The notes under the pieces: generated by a model
What the model was told of the DNA's origin: nothing
The model's database searches: none
What the model saw: the letters and a program-made list of their open reading frames with translations, nothing else
Translations under genes and position numbers: made by a program
Shown here: positions 7,462 through 17,138 of the stretch, piece by piece
Position numbering within the stretch: position 1 is the first letter of the stretch
How the letters are laid out: each line of letters begins with the position of its first letter
DNA from: Fimbriimonadaceae bacterium
GTDB taxonomy: Bacteria; Armatimonadota; Fimbriimonadia; Fimbriimonadales; Fimbriimonadaceae
Direction of reading: 5' to 3'
Assembly (NCBI GenBank): GCA_026129685.1
Contig: JAHCHO010000011.1
Coordinates: 1-64,000 of the forward strand
DNA length: 64,000 nucleotides

Positions 7462-8541
7462 ATGCGACGCCTCCCCACGATCCTTTCGCTCGCGCTGGTC
7501 GCGCTGACCCAGGCCGCCCGCGCCGACCTGACCCCCGCTCAGGTCGAGCGAATCGAGGGGCTCGTCTCCGCCGCCATGTCCGGCCAGGGTATCCCGGGAG
7601 CGAGCATAGCGGTGGTTCAGGAAGGAAGGTTCGTCTGGACCCAGGGATTCGGCCTCGCCGACGTCGAAAACCGCGTCCCCGCCACCGGCAACACCGTCTA
7701 CCGTCTCGCCAGCATCTCAAAGACGATCACCGGCGTCGCCGCCATGATCCTCAAGGAACAGGGCAAACTCGACCTCGACGCGCCCGTCCGGACCTACGTC
7801 CCCGGCCTTCCCGACCACTACGCGACCTTGACCACCCGCCAGGTCCTCGGCCATATCGGCGGCGTGCGGCATTACAAACTCGGCGAGACCTCCAGCAATC
7901 GCCCGTACCGCGACGTCCTGGAGACCCTCGCCCAGTTCGCCGCCGACCCCTTGGTCGCACCCCCAGGGGAGAAGTACGAATACTCGACCTTCGGCTTCAA
8001 CGTCGCCGGGGCGGTCATCCAGGGGGCGGCGGGCGTACCGTACGAGGAGTTCGTGAAGCGCGCGATCTTCGAACAGGTGGGCATGCGCCGTATCCGACCC
8101 GACGACCCCTTCGCCATCATCCCGAACCGCGCCCAGGGCTACACCCTCGACGCCGCCGGCGAACTCCGCAACAGCGAGCAGGTGAACGTCACGAACAAGG
8201 TTCCCGGCGGCGGCTTCTGCTCGACCGCCGCCGACCTCGCGCGGTTCGCCGCCGCCCTTTTGCGCGGCGACCTTCTGAAGCCCGAGTCGCTCGAGGAGAT
8301 GTGGACGTCGCAGAAGACCAACGACGGCAACGAAACGGGTTACGGCATCGGCTGGGGTGTCCAGCGCGGGCCGGAGGTTTTCCGCGTCTCGCACGGCGGC
8401 GGGCAGTCGCGCGTCGCCACCTTCCTGGCGCTCTGGCCCGGCCGGAAGACGGCGGTTGCGATCATGACGAACCGGGAGGGAGCCGATCTGGGCGGACTCG
8501 CGAACCGGATCGCCAAAGTCGTGGAAGATCCCGCGCCCTAG
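7462..8541 (+). CDS. Serine hydrolase, beta-lactamase class C / penicillin-binding-protein-like
   Basis: A 359-residue exported protein: signal peptide (residues 1-21, ALVALTQAARA) then a beta-lactamase (PF00144) domain. The nucleophile motif S84-I-S-K87, the tyrosine motif Y174-S-T (family usually YxN) and H311-G-G, replacing KTG, are all visible. Members hydrolyse D-amino-acid peptides, esters or beta-lactams; Ser-Ile-Ser-Lys with HGG fits an esterase or D-aminopeptidase-like role better than a true AmpC. The start is the first ATG before the signal peptide; the longer open frame from 6883 overlaps the preceding gene and is not used. Its TAG stop interlocks with the mnhG stop on the other strand (CTAG). 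Confidence 0.88.
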   Translation: MRRLPTILSLALVALTQAARADLTPAQVERIEGLVSAAMSGQGIPGASIAVVQEGRFVWTQGFGLADVENRVPATGNTVYRLASISKTITGVAAMILKEQGKLDLDAPVRTYVPGLPDHYATLTTRQVLGHIGGVRHYKLGETSSNRPYRDVLETLAQFAADPLVAPPGEKYEYSTFGFNVAGAVIQGAAGVPYEEFVKRAIFEQVGMRRIRPDDPFAIIPNRAQGYTLDAAGELRNSEQVNVTNKVPGGGFCSTAADLARFAAALLRGDLLKPESLEEMWTSQKTNDGNETGYGIGWGVQRGPEVFRVSHGGGQSRVATFLALWPGRKTAVAIMTNREGADLGGLANRIAKVVEDPAP

Positions 8542-8921
8542 TCCCGATTGGCGCCCTCGTCCGGCTTCGCGACGCCCTCGAGTTCGTGGTGCGCGATGTC
8601 GTACTTGCCGGCCAGATCGTCGCGCAAGGTTCCCTGCCAGAGCGGCACTCCCGTCACGTACGCCGCCCGCGCGATCATGTGGGCCCCCGCCGGCGCGGTC
8701 AGGAACACGAACAGCACCACCAGCAACGAGCGCGTCGCCACTCCGATCTCGCCGAAATGCCAGGCCACCGCGAGCATCAGGCAACCGATCCCGAGGGTCG
8801 TCGCCTTCGTCGAGGCCTGCATCCGCATGAACAGGTCTGGGAACCGCACGAGGCCGATCGCCGAGAGAAGCGCGAACACCGATCCGATCGCCAGCAAGCC
8901 GACGGTGATCGCGTCTCTCAT
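8538..8921 (-). CDS. mnhG: Mrp Na+/H+ antiporter subunit G
   Basis: A 127-residue membrane protein with three hydrophobic helices (ITVGLLAIGSVFALLSAIG, GIGCLMLAVAWH, SLLVVLFVFLTAPAGAHMI). It carries the PhaG_MnhG signature VRFPDLFMRMQASTKATTLG and TAPAGAHMIARAAY. It is the last gene of a complete A-to-G Mrp operon. Its ATG overlaps the mnhF stop by 4 bp and has GGAGG just upstream. Subunit G is required for assembly of the hetero-oligomeric antiporter that expels Na+ in exchange for protons. The C-terminal 30 residues beyond the usual domain are polar. Confidence 0.93.
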   Translation of the reverse strand: MRDAITVGLLAIGSVFALLSAIGLVRFPDLFMRMQASTKATTLGIGCLMLAVAWHFGEIGVATRSLLVVLFVFLTAPAGAHMIARAAYVTGVPLWQGTLRDDLAGKYDIAHHELEGVAKPDEGANRD

Positions 8922-9196
8922 CGGACCTCCCGCCGCTCGATGTAGCGGGCGATCGCGACCGTCGCCAGGAAGGAGATGAGGGCGATCACGATCGCCACGT
9001 CCACGTAGACCCCGTTGCCCGCGTAGATCGACAGGACCCCGATCATGCCCGCCGCGAGCATGCCGACCAGGTCCACCGCGACCACCCGGTCGGGAAGCGA
9101 GGGACCTTTCACCAGCCGGACCATCGCCACCAGCACCGCCAAAGCCAGCACCCCGAGCGCCGCCAGCGACGCGTTGCGCACCAACTCCGAGGTCAT
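8918..9196 (-). CDS. mnhF: Mrp Na+/H+ antiporter subunit F
   Basis: A 92-residue three-helix membrane protein. It carries the MrpF signature VRLVKGPSLPDRVVAVDLVG followed by two helices (MLAAGMIGVLSIYAG, VAIVIALISFLATVAIARY). The start at 9196 overlaps the mnhE stop by 4 bp (ATGA), as the family usually does. The open frame extends further upstream inside mnhE, but those residues are a shadow. Confidence 0.92.
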   Translation of the reverse strand: MTSELVRNASLAALGVLALAVLVAMVRLVKGPSLPDRVVAVDLVGMLAAGMIGVLSIYAGNGVYVDVAIVIALISFLATVAIARYIERREVR

Positions 9197-9672
9197 CGGG
9201 TGGCCTCCAGGACTCGGGCCTCGAACCCTCTTTTGAGCGACGATACGAACCGGGAAGCGTCCCCGCCCGGAAGGTCCATCACGTGCACGTACAGCGTCCG
9301 CCGATCCGAGGACACGTCGAGGCTCATCGTCCCCGGGGTGAGGGTGACGAGCGTCGCGAGCAAAGTCACCTCGGCGTCGGTCAGGTCCTCGAGTGGCACC
9401 GCGACGATCGCCGGCCGAGATCGGATTCCCGGCGTGATCACGTCCCGGGCGACCCGCACGTTCGCGATCGCCAGTTCGGTCAGGAAGAAACCCGCGAACG
9501 AGACGATCCGGCGTACCCTCCGGACGTACCTCGGCGACCCCACCACCCCTCGCGACGCCAAGAGCGACAGCACGAAGTACCCGAGGACGAAGCCGCCCAC
9601 GAGGTTCTTGACGGCGAAGTCGCCGAAGAGCGCACACCACACCAGCATCAGGACGAAGTTCCAGATCAGCAT
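9193..9672 (-). CDS. mnhE: Mrp Na+/H+ antiporter subunit E
   Basis: A 159-residue protein with two or three N-terminal helices and a soluble C-terminal domain. The MrpE signature is present: IANVRVARDVI, ATLVTLTPGTMSLDV and LYVHVMDL. It starts one base after the mnhD stop and overlaps mnhF by 4 bp. Subunit E is a small accessory subunit of the Mrp complex. Confidence 0.92.
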   Translation of the reverse strand: MLIWNFVLMLVWCALFGDFAVKNLVGGFVLGYFVLSLLASRGVVGSPRYVRRVRRIVSFAGFFLTELAIANVRVARDVITPGIRSRPAIVAVPLEDLTDAEVTLLATLVTLTPGTMSLDVSSDRRTLYVHVMDLPGGDASRFVSSLKRGFEARVLEATR

Positions 9673-9673
9673 C

Positions 9674-11197
9674 TCAGCGTGCTCCCCCCAGTACCGCTCG
9701 AACGTACCCGTCCGTGTCGAGCAACTGCCGTGCGGCCTCCGTCGCGACCTGGAACACCGGACCCGCGCCGACGCCGAGCAGCACGAGGACGACCGTCAGT
9801 CCCGTGACCGGAATGAAGCGGAACACCAGATTGACGGGCGCGTCGTCGTCCGACTCGTGCGGACGCTCCATCGGCGCGCGCCAAAAGGCGTGGCTCCATA
9901 GCCGAGCGACCGCGCCAAGCATCAGGAGGCTTCCGAGCAGGGCCACCCCCGCGTAGACTCCGAGTCCCTCACCGAATGCCGCCCGCAAGACCGCCACCTT
10001 GGGGATGAAACTCGGCAACGGCGGCACCCCGGCAAGGGCCAGCGCCCCCAACAGGAACAGGATCGCCACCCCCGGCGCCGAAGCGTACAGGCCGCCGATG
10101 CGCGCGACGTCGAAAGACCCCGAGAGGCGGCGAACGATTCCGGACAACAGGAACACCTGGGTCTTGACGACCATCGCCTGGATCACGTAGGCGATCGTGC
10201 CCGCCAGGGCGAGCGTGGCGAGTTCCTGGCTTGCGCCTCCGCTCACCGCCAACCCGAGCACCGCGAAGCCGACGCTCGCCACGATCGTGAACGAGAGGGC
10301 CCGGCGCAGGTCCCGCTGAACGATCGCCCCGAGCGAGCCGGCGAGAATCGTCACCGTCGCCATCCCGAGCAAGACGGCGCGATGGGTGAAGGTCGGGTCG
10401 TTCGTGAACACGAGCGTGAACGTCCGGATCAGGGCGTAGACGCCCACCTTGGTCAGGAGGCCGGCGAACAGCGCGGACACGGCCGTCGGAGGGGTGTGGT
10501 ACGAGCTCGGGAGCCAGCCATAGAGGGGGAACAGCGCCGCCTTGATCCCGAAGGCGAGCAAGAAGAACATCGCGAGCATCGTGACGAACCCGGGATCGGT
10601 GGCCTCCGCGACCCGCACCGACAGCTGCGCGAGGTTGAGCGTTCCCATCGAACCGTAGAGCAGCCCGAGCCCGGCCAAAAAGATCGAGGACGATACGAGG
10701 TTGAGGGTGACGTACTTGAGCGCTCCCTCCAACTGCTTGCGCTCGCCCCCCAACGCCATCAGCACGAACGAGGCGATGAGCAGAACCTCGAACCAAACGT
10801 ACAGGTTGAAGATGTCCCCCGTCAGAAACGCGCCGCTGACCCCCATCAGGAGCGCGCAAACGAGCGGAAAGAACCCGAACGATTCGCGGTCCGCGTCGAT
10901 GCTGCTGAGCGAGTACACGGTGACGGCGAGCGTGACGATCGAGGTCGTCACCAGCATTAACCCGCTGAAAGTGTCCGCCACGAACACGATCCCGTAAGGA
11001 GCCGGCCAGTCCCCGAACCGCGCGACGAGGATGCCGAAGCGTCGAACCTCGACGAACAGCGCAAGGGTCGACGCCAGGTGTCCGAGCGCCGTCAGCACCG
11101 CGATCGTCCGCTGCACGCGAAGCCGACGCCAGAACAGCATCGCCGTCGCCGCGCACACGAGCGGCAACAGCACCGGGAGGGCGAGGAGCACGCTCAT
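9674..11197 (-). CDS. mnhD: Mrp Na+/H+ antiporter subunit D
   Basis: A 507-residue polytopic protein of the proton-translocating NuoL/M/N-like family with about 14 hydrophobic helices. Hallmarks include NLYVWFEVLLIASFVLMALG (TM5 glutamate), AFGIKAALFPLYGWLPSSYH (TM7 lysine and the following loop), PPTAVSALFAGLLTKVGVYAL and LSFTIVASVGF. The Lys and Glu seen correspond to the proton-path residues of the family. It overlaps mnhC by 4 bp. MnhA and MnhD are the two putative ion-translocating subunits of the Mrp complex. Confidence 0.94.
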   Translation of the reverse strand: MSVLLALPVLLPLVCAATAMLFWRRLRVQRTIAVLTALGHLASTLALFVEVRRFGILVARFGDWPAPYGIVFVADTFSGLMLVTTSIVTLAVTVYSLSSIDADRESFGFFPLVCALLMGVSGAFLTGDIFNLYVWFEVLLIASFVLMALGGERKQLEGALKYVTLNLVSSSIFLAGLGLLYGSMGTLNLAQLSVRVAEATDPGFVTMLAMFFLLAFGIKAALFPLYGWLPSSYHTPPTAVSALFAGLLTKVGVYALIRTFTLVFTNDPTFTHRAVLLGMATVTILAGSLGAIVQRDLRRALSFTIVASVGFAVLGLAVSGGASQELATLALAGTIAYVIQAMVVKTQVFLLSGIVRRLSGSFDVARIGGLYASAPGVAILFLLGALALAGVPPLPSFIPKVAVLRAAFGEGLGVYAGVALLGSLLMLGAVARLWSHAFWRAPMERPHESDDDAPVNLVFRFIPVTGLTVVLVLLGVGAGPVFQVATEAARQLLDTDGYVRAVLGGAR

Positions 11198-11541
11198 TCG
11201 TCTGAGACCGTCATCTCCTCCAAAGCGAGCGAGCCGACCTCGCCATAGACGCGCTTGACGAGGGCGAGCGCGAAGGCGAGCACCGCAAAGCCGATGACGA
11301 TGGCGGTCAGGATCAGCGCCTGCGTCAGCGGGTCGGCGTAGGGGGCGGGAACCGCGGACGATCCCTTTGGCACGATCGGCGGGTGGGACCGCACCACCGA
11401 ACTGGATACGAAGATGAGGAGGTTCGCCGCGTTGCCGATCATCGCCAAACCGATGAGCAACTTGACCACCGTCTTGCGCAGCATCATGTACACGCCGCCC
11501 GCGTAGAGCGCGCCGATCACGATCGCGAGCAACAGGGTCAT
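11194..11541 (-). CDS. mnhC: Mrp Na+/H+ antiporter subunit C
   Basis: A 115-residue NuoK-like protein with three helices: [38 protein letters not shown] and [20 protein letters not shown]. The conserved GNAANL and [17 protein letters not shown] motifs identify MrpC. It overlaps mnhB and mnhD by 4 bp each, so the operon is translationally coupled throughout. Confidence 0.93.
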   Translation of the reverse strand: MTLLLAIVIGALYAGGVYMMLRKTVVKLLIGLAMIGNAANLLIFVSSSVVRSHPPIVPKGSSAVPAPYADPLTQALILTAIVIGFAVLAFALALVKRVYGEVGSLALEEMTVSDE

Positions 11542-11963
11542 GGTCGCTCCTCCTCTTCCGCCTTCGAGAACAAGATGGACAGCGTGACGCCGATCACCAC
11601 AAGGTACACCCCGAGATCGAAGAAGAACGGCGTTCCGAGTTCGATCGTCGATCCCTGGGGACCCGCGAGCTTCCACCAGACGCCAGTGAGAAAGGGCTTG
11701 CCCGCGAACACGGCGACCGTGCCGGAACCCGCCGCCATCAGCAGCCCGAAGCCCGTCAGCGTCTTCAGGTCGACGCGAACGACGCGACGGGCCGCCCGCG
11801 GGCTGTACGCCAGCGAGAAGAGGATGACGCCCGCCGCCGCGACCAAGCCACCGGTGAACCCGCCCCCCGGTTCGTTGTGCCCTCGCCAGAGCAGAAAGAG
11901 CGAGAACATGATCAGGATGGGCAACATCGCCCGCGCCACCGTGGAGAGAATGATGGAACGCAC
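11538..11963 (-). CDS. mnhB: Mrp Na+/H+ antiporter subunit B
   Basis: A 141-residue membrane protein with four helices and the MnhB signature [15 protein letters not shown] near residue 27. The GTG at 11963 is chosen over the ATG at 12008: it lies two bases after the mnhA stop (TAACCGTG), has GGGAGGG about 10 nt upstream, and gives the usual family length. The ATG start would overlap mnhA by 43 bp and add 15 residues without counterpart in the family. Confidence 0.9.
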   Translation of the reverse strand: MRSIILSTVARAMLPILIMFSLFLLWRGHNEPGGGFTGGLVAAAGVILFSLAYSPRAARRVVRVDLKTLTGFGLLMAAGSGTVAVFAGKPFLTGVWWKLAGPQGSTIELGTPFFFDLGVYLVVIGVTLSILFSKAEEEERP

Positions 11964-11965
11964 GG

Positions 11966-14239
11966 TTAGGCCGACCCTCCCTTCGCCGCGCGGCGTCCGA
12001 ACGTCCACAGGGCGACCACCCCCAGGCCGGCGATCGACAGCACCGTGATCTCGCCCAGGGTGTCGAGGCCACGGTAGTCCACGAGGATCACGTTGACCAC
12101 GTTACGCCCGTGCGCTTCGGCGAGGCTGTTCTCGGCGAAATGGGCGCTGATCGGCGTGCCGAGCAATCGTTGAGACGCCACGAGCGTGATCGCCGCCATC
12201 GTCGCCCCCACGCCCGTCGCCAGCAAGGCGTCCACCGCCCGCGTGCGGGTTCCCGAACCCCGCGCAAAACGGGGCAGATGGTAGAACGTGAGGACGAACA
12301 GGATGACCGTCAGGGTTTCGACCGCGATCTGCGTCATCGCCAGGTCGGGCGCGCCGAAAAGGGCGTAAGTCAGGGCCACCCCGAACCCGACGACGCCCAG
12401 CGTCACCACCGCCGCCAGGCGCGAGACGCTCCGCACCGCCGCCAGCACCGCGAGCAACATCGCGAGCGCGAGGAGCGCCTCGTGCGGCAAGGCCGTGTCA
12501 AGCCGAATCTGCGGCGACGGGTTCCAGCGAACGGCGGCGAGCGTGACTAGGACGAGGAAGGTTGCGATCGTGGTCTGCAGGTACGCCCGGAGACGACCGT
12601 TCTGGATGGTCCGGGTGAAAGCCCGCGCCACCGAGACGGTGCCCCGCAACCCTGCGTCGTAGGCCCGGTCGAACCCGAAGGAAGGCCACGGTGCGGCCCG
12701 CGCGATCCAAGCGGGCCATGCCCGATAGACCGCCAAGCCCAGCGCCAGCGTCCCCACTGAGAACGCCAACGGCGCGCCAAACCCGTGCCACAACGCCCAC
12801 GGATGGGGATCTGTTCCCCCGCCGATCGCGGCGGCGACCGGTCCCCCGATCCGCTCGAACACGAAGGTTGGCGTCAGCCCGCCCACGATGCCCAGGACGG
12901 CGAGGACCGCCGGCCCGGTGAGCAACGGGGCGTCTGGCTTGTGCCCGTCGGCGATGGCCGGATCGGCTTTTCCGAAGAACGGCCGAAACGCGACGATCCC
13001 GGCGATCGCCACCGCGCCCGCCGCCATTACGCCGAACACGATCAGGCTCGGGACGTCGGGAGGCGACAGCAGTCCGTCGACGAGCGTCTCCTTGGCCAGG
13101 AAGGCAAGCGGCGCGACCCCCATCATCCCGAGTCCCGCCAGGGTCGACGCCGTCGCCAGAACGGGCGCGCGTTGCCAGAGTCCCCCAAGCCGAAACGCGT
13201 CCCGCGAATCCGCCGTATGGTCGATCGCTCCCGCGACCAGGAACAGCGCCCCCTTGTAAAGGGCGTGCGCCAGCACGAAGGCGGCGAACGCGGAGGCGGC
13301 TTCCGCCCCGCCGCGCGCCAGGACGAACACCATCGTCCCGAGGGCGGCGACCGTGGAGTAGGCCAACAGTCGCTTGAGGTCGGTCTGGCGAAGGGCAAGG
13401 AGCGTCCCCGTGAGCATCGTCGCGCCTCCGACCAGGGTCAGTGTCCAGGTCCAGACCTCGGTTCCGCCCAACGAGCCGCTGAGTCGGGCGAGCAGATACA
13501 CCCCCGCCTTGACCATCGTTGCCGAGTGAAGGTACGCGCTCACCGGCGTCGGCGCCGTCATCGCGTTCGGAAGCCAGAAGTGAAACGGAAACTGGGCCGA
13601 CTTGGTGAAGCAACCGATCGCCACGAGCGCGAACATCGCCAGGTACAGCGGGTCGCCCGCCAGCGGACCCCACGCCGAGATGCGTCCCTGCCCGGTCTGC
13701 TGCACGATCACGAGGAGGCCCGCCAACAACGCCAGGCCACCGCCGCCTGTGACCATGAGGGCCTGAACCGCTCCCCGTCGCGCATTGGCGCGTTCGTGTT
13801 CGAATCCGATGAGGAGGAACGAGGTAACGCTTGTCGCCTCCCAGAACAAAAACAGGAGGATCGCGTCGTCGGCCAGCACGACCCCCAGCATCGACGCCAG
13901 GAAGAGCAACAACAGCCCGTAGAGCCGTCCCGAGCCGGGCTTTGCCCCGCAATAGCCCTCCGTGTAGAGCAGAACCATGGCCCCGATTCCGGTGATCAGG
14001 ATCGCGAACAACGACGCAAGGCCGTCAAGGCGAAAACTGAACGTGATCCCGAGTTCGGGAATCCAGGGCGACGTCCAGGTCTGGCCAGAGGCAGGCGTCT
14101 TGGACCAGAACCACCCGCACCAAAACGCCGGGGGAAGGCACAGGAGCTTTCCCGCGTGACGGGGCAACAGGGCGAAAAGGAAGGGGGCAAGGAGACCGAG
14201 CGTGAACAGCGACAGAATCGCGAGCGCAGGCGTCACCAT
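11966..14239 (-). CDS. mnhA: Mrp Na+/H+ antiporter subunit A
   Basis: A 757-residue polytopic protein, the largest Mrp subunit. It is NuoL-like in the first 500 residues ([62 protein letters not shown]). The C-terminal MrpA-specific DUF4040/MBH part follows ([41 protein letters not shown]). The length is close to normal. It is the first gene of the operon. A GGAGGAG sequence sits immediately before the ATG at 14239. The 60 bp upstream to lpxC contain nested inverted repeats at 14243-14263 that could act as an attenuator or terminator. The operon encodes all seven subunits in order A-B-C-D-E-F-G. Confidence 0.95.
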   Translation of the reverse strand: MVTPALAILSLFTLGLLAPFLFALLPRHAGKLLCLPPAFWCGWFWSKTPASGQTWTSPWIPELGITFSFRLDGLASLFAILITGIGAMVLLYTEGYCGAKPGSGRLYGLLLLFLASMLGVVLADDAILLFLFWEATSVTSFLLIGFEHERANARRGAVQALMVTGGGGLALLAGLLVIVQQTGQGRISAWGPLAGDPLYLAMFALVAIGCFTKSAQFPFHFWLPNAMTAPTPVSAYLHSATMVKAGVYLLARLSGSLGGTEVWTWTLTLVGGATMLTGTLLALRQTDLKRLLAYSTVAALGTMVFVLARGGAEAASAFAAFVLAHALYKGALFLVAGAIDHTADSRDAFRLGGLWQRAPVLATASTLAGLGMMGVAPLAFLAKETLVDGLLSPPDVPSLIVFGVMAAGAVAIAGIVAFRPFFGKADPAIADGHKPDAPLLTGPAVLAVLGIVGGLTPTFVFERIGGPVAAAIGGGTDPHPWALWHGFGAPLAFSVGTLALGLAVYRAWPAWIARAAPWPSFGFDRAYDAGLRGTVSVARAFTRTIQNGRLRAYLQTTIATFLVLVTLAAVRWNPSPQIRLDTALPHEALLALAMLLAVLAAVRSVSRLAAVVTLGVVGFGVALTYALFGAPDLAMTQIAVETLTVILFVLTFYHLPRFARGSGTRTRAVDALLATGVGATMAAITLVASQRLLGTPISAHFAENSLAEAHGRNVVNVILVDYRGLDTLGEITVLSIAGLGVVALWTFGRRAAKGGSA

Positions 14240-14242
14240 GCT

Positions 14243-14263
14243 CCTCCGAACCGACGACGGAGG
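14243..14263 (-). terminator. Inverted repeat between lpxC and mnhA
   Basis: CCTCCG ... CGGAGG with a 9-nt loop, overlapping a second small stem (GACGG/CCGTC). It may separate the outer-membrane operon from the Mrp operon, but no T-run follows. Confidence 0.3.
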
Positions 14264-14299
14264 GCCGTCCCGGGTCGGTCCAGTCTACCTCTGGGCTCG

Positions 14300-15109
14300 C
14301 TACTGGGTGGTCGCGCGCACCCGCTCGCGAAGCCGGTGCGCCGCCTCGACGTGAAGGGTGTGGCCGCTGCCCGTCGCGACCACGCTGAGGCCCCGAATCG
14401 GGACACCGGAGAGGTAGAGGTCCCCGATCGCGTCGAGCAGTTTGTGTCGGGCGGGTTCGTTGTCGAACCGAACGTCGTTGAGGTAGCCGTGCTCGCCCAA
14501 CACGACGACCGTCGTCTCGTCCAATCCCCTTCCCAACCCGGCCGCCCGCAACGGCTCGATATCGCTCGCGAACGTCCAGGTGCGAGCGGGCGCGATCTCC
14601 GTCCGGTAGTCGCCGATCACATCGTCCGTCTCGTAGCGTTGCTCGAACGGCCAGTGGACATCGGACGAAAAGTCGTATCGCCACCTCCCGTTGCCGACCG
14701 CGATCCCGATGCGTGCCGCTTTCTTGGTCGCGAACACCCGGTCGAACAGGCTGGGAACCTCGCGCGGGGGTAGGTCCTCGAGTTCGGCGACCACGAGCTC
14801 CTCCGCGAGAGACCGTGCGCTCCCGTCCAGCGCCGGGACCTCGGGGTAAGTCAGTTCGACGTGGGCGTCCGTGACCTCGAGGCCGGCGAGCGCGCTCATG
14901 ACGTGCTCGATCGTTGAAATCGTGCCGAGCCGGGTGCAACGTTGGGTGTCCGTCACGTTCTCCGGGACCGCTTCGAACCGGTCCTTGCCGCAGAAGAACC
15001 ACACGCCGTCGTTCGCCGGCCGCATCGTCATGACGCACGGCGCCCCCGCGTGCAGCGCCGGTCCCGCGAATCGCACCTCGTGCCGCAGGGTCTGCCGCGC
15101 AATGATCAG
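14300..15109 (-). CDS. lpxC: UDP-3-O-acyl-N-acetylglucosamine deacetylase (lipid A synthesis)
   Basis: The zinc-dependent committed step of lipid A biosynthesis. About 269 residues. E68-H69 ([14 protein letters not shown]), H222 and D226 ([15 protein letters not shown]) and H250 (GSGH) match the catalytic and zinc residues of the family. The first ATG/GTG/TTG in frame is a GTG at 15076, but homology clearly continues upstream (ARQTLRHE, cf. the conserved QRTLK strand). AAGGAG at 15118-15123 lies 8 nt from a CTG at 15109, so a non-canonical CTG (or ATC/ATT at 15106/15103) start is proposed; it overlaps the lpxD stop. It is the last gene of the tamB-to-lpxC operon. The C-terminus is short compared with E. 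coli (305 residues). Confidence 0.92.
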   Translation of the reverse strand: MIIARQTLRHEVRFAGPALHAGAPCVMTMRPANDGVWFFCGKDRFEAVPENVTDTQRCTRLGTISTIEHVMSALAGLEVTDAHVELTYPEVPALDGSARSLAEELVVAELEDLPPREVPSLFDRVFATKKAARIGIAVGNGRWRYDFSSDVHWPFEQRYETDDVIGDYRTEIAPARTWTFASDIEPLRAAGLGRGLDETTVVVLGEHGYLNDVRFDNEPARHKLLDAIGDLYLSGVPIRGLSVVATGSGHTLHVEAAHRLRERVRATTQ

Positions 15110-16134
15110 GGTAACCGCTCCTTGAGCCGCTCGATCTCCCGCTCGAGTTCCTTGAGCTTGCGGTTCATCTCATGAAGCCGATGGATGTGGACGAGGCTAC
15201 GCATGGCCTCACGGACGGGATGGGCGGGCGTCCCGAAGTACTCCCCTGGCTCGGTTAAGTCCTGCATGATCCCGGTTCGGCCCGCGAGCAGGATGTCGTT
15301 TCCCAAGGTCGCGCCGTCGCGCACCGCGACCTGGCCCCCCATCAAAACCCGTTCGCCGATCGTGCAACTGCCCGCCAGGCCGGTGAGCCCCGCCAGCACG
15401 CTGTGCGCGCCGATCCGGTTGTTGTGCCCGATCTGGACAAGATTGTCGATCTTCACGCCTTCGCCCAGCCACGTGTCGCCGGCCGTCGCTCGGTCCACGC
15501 AGGAATTGGCCCCGATCTCCACGTCGTCCTCGACGCGCACCGTCCCCACTTGCGGAATCTTGAGTCGCCGGCTCCCGTCCCACACGAACCCGAATCCGTC
15601 CGCCCCGAGGACTGCCCCCGCGTGCACGATGCAACGGGCACCGAGAGTGACGTCCCGGTAGAGCACCGTGCCCGGGAACAGGGTGGCGTCCGGTCCGACG
15701 ACGCAGTTTTCGCCGACGTAGCACCATGGAAACACCCGCGCCCCCGCCTCGACGCGCGCCCCGGCCTCGATCACGGAGTAGGGTCCGACGGTGGCGGACG
15801 GGTCGACCTGGGCGCCCGGAGCGACGATCGCCGTCGGATGAACGCCGGACCCCGACGGGATGGGCCGGTCGCACGCCTGCAACAACGAGTACCACGCCAT
15901 TCGGGGGCTCTGGACCCGGATCGCGGGCACCTTGGCCGTTCGCGCCTCCCGCCATATCAAGACCGCGCCGACCCCCGATGCTTCCGCGATCGCCAGATAC
16001 TTGTCCGCCTCGGCGAAGGCGATGCCGTCCGCGTCCGGGGTCTGGGCGGTCACCGGGCGCGCGATCGGCAGGTCGGCGGGTCCCTCTAAGGTGCCGCTTA
16101 GCCGTTCGGCCAGTTCGCCCAGCGTCCAGTTCAT
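15106..16134 (-). CDS. lpxD: UDP-3-O-(3-hydroxyacyl)glucosamine N-acyltransferase
   Basis: A 342-residue enzyme that adds the second acyl chain to the lipid A precursor. It has an N-terminal LpxD domain (residues 1-95), then a left-handed beta-helix of hexapeptide repeats ([20 protein letters not shown] onward). The catalytic histidine lies in [17 protein letters not shown]. The C-terminal charged helix ([20 protein letters not shown]) is the trimerisation arm. The ATG at 16134 is used; the longer frame to 16578 is a shadow inside the lipoprotein gene. It overlaps the lipoprotein gene by 4 bp and the proposed lpxC start. No lpxA or fabZ is in the window. Confidence 0.94.
   Translation of the reverse strand: MNWTLGELAERLSGTLEGPADLPIARPVTAQTPDADGIAFAEADKYLAIAEASGVGAVLIWREARTAKVPAIRVQSPRMAWYSLLQACDRPIPSGSGVHPTAIVAPGAQVDPSATVGPYSVIEAGARVEAGARVFPWCYVGENCVVGPDATLFPGTVLYRDVTLGARCIVHAGAVLGADGFGFVWDGSRRLKIPQVGTVRVEDDVEIGANSCVDRATAGDTWLGEGVKIDNLVQIGHNNRIGAHSVLAGLTGLAGSCTIGERVLMGGQVAVRDGATLGNDILLAGRTGIMQDLTEPGEYFGTPAHPVREAMRSLVHIHRLHEMNRKLKELEREIERLKERLP
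15118..15123 (-). promoter_or_regulatory. Shine-Dalgarno AAGGAG that sets the lpxC start
   Basis: A perfect AAGGAG inside the end of lpxD, 8 nt upstream of CTG at 15109. It is 41 nt upstream of the GTG at 15076, too far to serve it. Confidence 0.6.
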
Positions 16135-17138
16135 CGGGTGGAACGGTACCCGTTTCGCCAGGCCACAAACTCGGCGGTGACGTCCCTCCCCGGGTCCCGT
16201 GGGGCGGCCAGCGTGTACCCCCGTTGGGCGGCGAAGACGCGCGCCTCGACGAGAAGAGCCGCTCGGTTCGACCATGGTTCCGCGACATCGAGACGACCCA
16301 AGTCCGGACGGCGGATCGTGTTCATCGGAGGGCTGTGGGAAATCCGGGTTGGAAGGGCGGTCGCCGCTCCCCCCTCGCGCAGACGCCCCTCCTCTTGTAC
16401 CAATCCGGCGACGGGCGGAGGCCGCGAAAGGGGCGTTTCGCTCTCCCACGCTTGGCGCACCCGCTCCAAGTCGGCCAGCAGTTCGGTCAGATGGGCGTCG
16501 ATGTTGTCGGAGGTCTCGGCCAGAATCTGCGCGACGTCGGCCTCGTACCGCTCTCGTGCGGCAAGGCAGAACGCCCACAGGGAGCGTCCCTCCGCTCGAC
16601 GCGCCTTCTCTCGCCCATCGAGTTTGGGTTCCTCGACCATCGCCGCCTCGCCGGGGTTCGGATAGAGTCCGAGGGTCGCGAGCCGGGCCAAGCGCTGGGC
16701 CACCTCGTCCGCGTACCCCTCGAGCCTCCGGTAGATGGCGGCGGACGCCTTGCTCTCAAGGTCCTCGGCATAGGATCGATGCTCGCGCAAGACCCGCTCC
16801 CGATCCCCTTGGTAGCGCTCCTCGAAGGCCACGCGAATGACCTCCTCGCGCCGACGCAGATCGTGAACCCGAAGGGCGGCAATGTAGTCGTCGATCTCGG
16901 CGCGCCACCGCTGCAGGCGGCCTCGCGCCTCTCCGTCCAGCGCCCCAACGTCCACTCTGCCCCTTGGCGTCGAGGGGAAGCGCACAGGTCCGCCCGCATC
17001 GGGCAGGGACGCGACCTCGTGATCGTCGCCGATACGATCGAACGCGATCGACACGGATTCCCTCGGCGCGGCGCAACCGGCCAAGGCCACCACGAGCGCG
17101 AGGCTAGCTCTTGGCGTCCATCGACTTGAGCGCGCCAT
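16131..17138 (-). CDS. Coiled-coil lipoprotein of unknown function in the OM-assembly operon
   Basis: A 335-residue protein with a lipoprotein signal (ALVVALAGC, lipobox cysteine at residue 22). The middle (about 70-240) is a highly charged, probably helical, coiled-coil region ([40 protein letters not shown]). A Pro-rich linker and a C-terminal segment follow. No family is recognised. It lies between skp and lpxD, overlapping skp by 35 bp and lpxD by 4 bp, so it is made together with outer-membrane assembly factors. It may be a diverged Skp-like or tethering protein anchored to a membrane; this is inference from position and helix content. Confidence 0.75.
   Translation of the reverse strand: MARSSRWTPRASLALVVALAGCAAPRESVSIAFDRIGDDHEVASLPDAGGPVRFPSTPRGRVDVGALDGEARGRLQRWRAEIDDYIAALRVHDLRRREEVIRVAFEERYQGDRERVLREHRSYAEDLESKASAAIYRRLEGYADEVAQRLARLATLGLYPNPGEAAMVEEPKLDGREKARRAEGRSLWAFCLAARERYEADVAQILAETSDNIDAHLTELLADLERVRQAWESETPLSRPPPVAGLVQEEGRLREGGAATALPTRISHSPPMNTIRRPDLGRLDVAEPWSNRAALLVEARVFAAQRGYTLAAPRDPGRDVTAEFVAWRNGYRSTR

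Noticed and set aside
11538-12008. ATG at 12008 as the mnhB start
   Set aside because: It overlaps mnhA by 43 bp and adds residues not found in the family; the GTG at 11963 has a GGGAGGG site.
12785-14773. A 662-codon plus-strand frame opposite mnhA and lpxC
   Set aside because: Shadow ORF: Arg/Gln/Pro-rich, no motif, and it overlaps two well-identified genes.
14300-15076. GTG at 15076 as the lpxC start
   Set aside because: It would remove the conserved first strand (QTLRHE) and has no ribosome site at a suitable distance.
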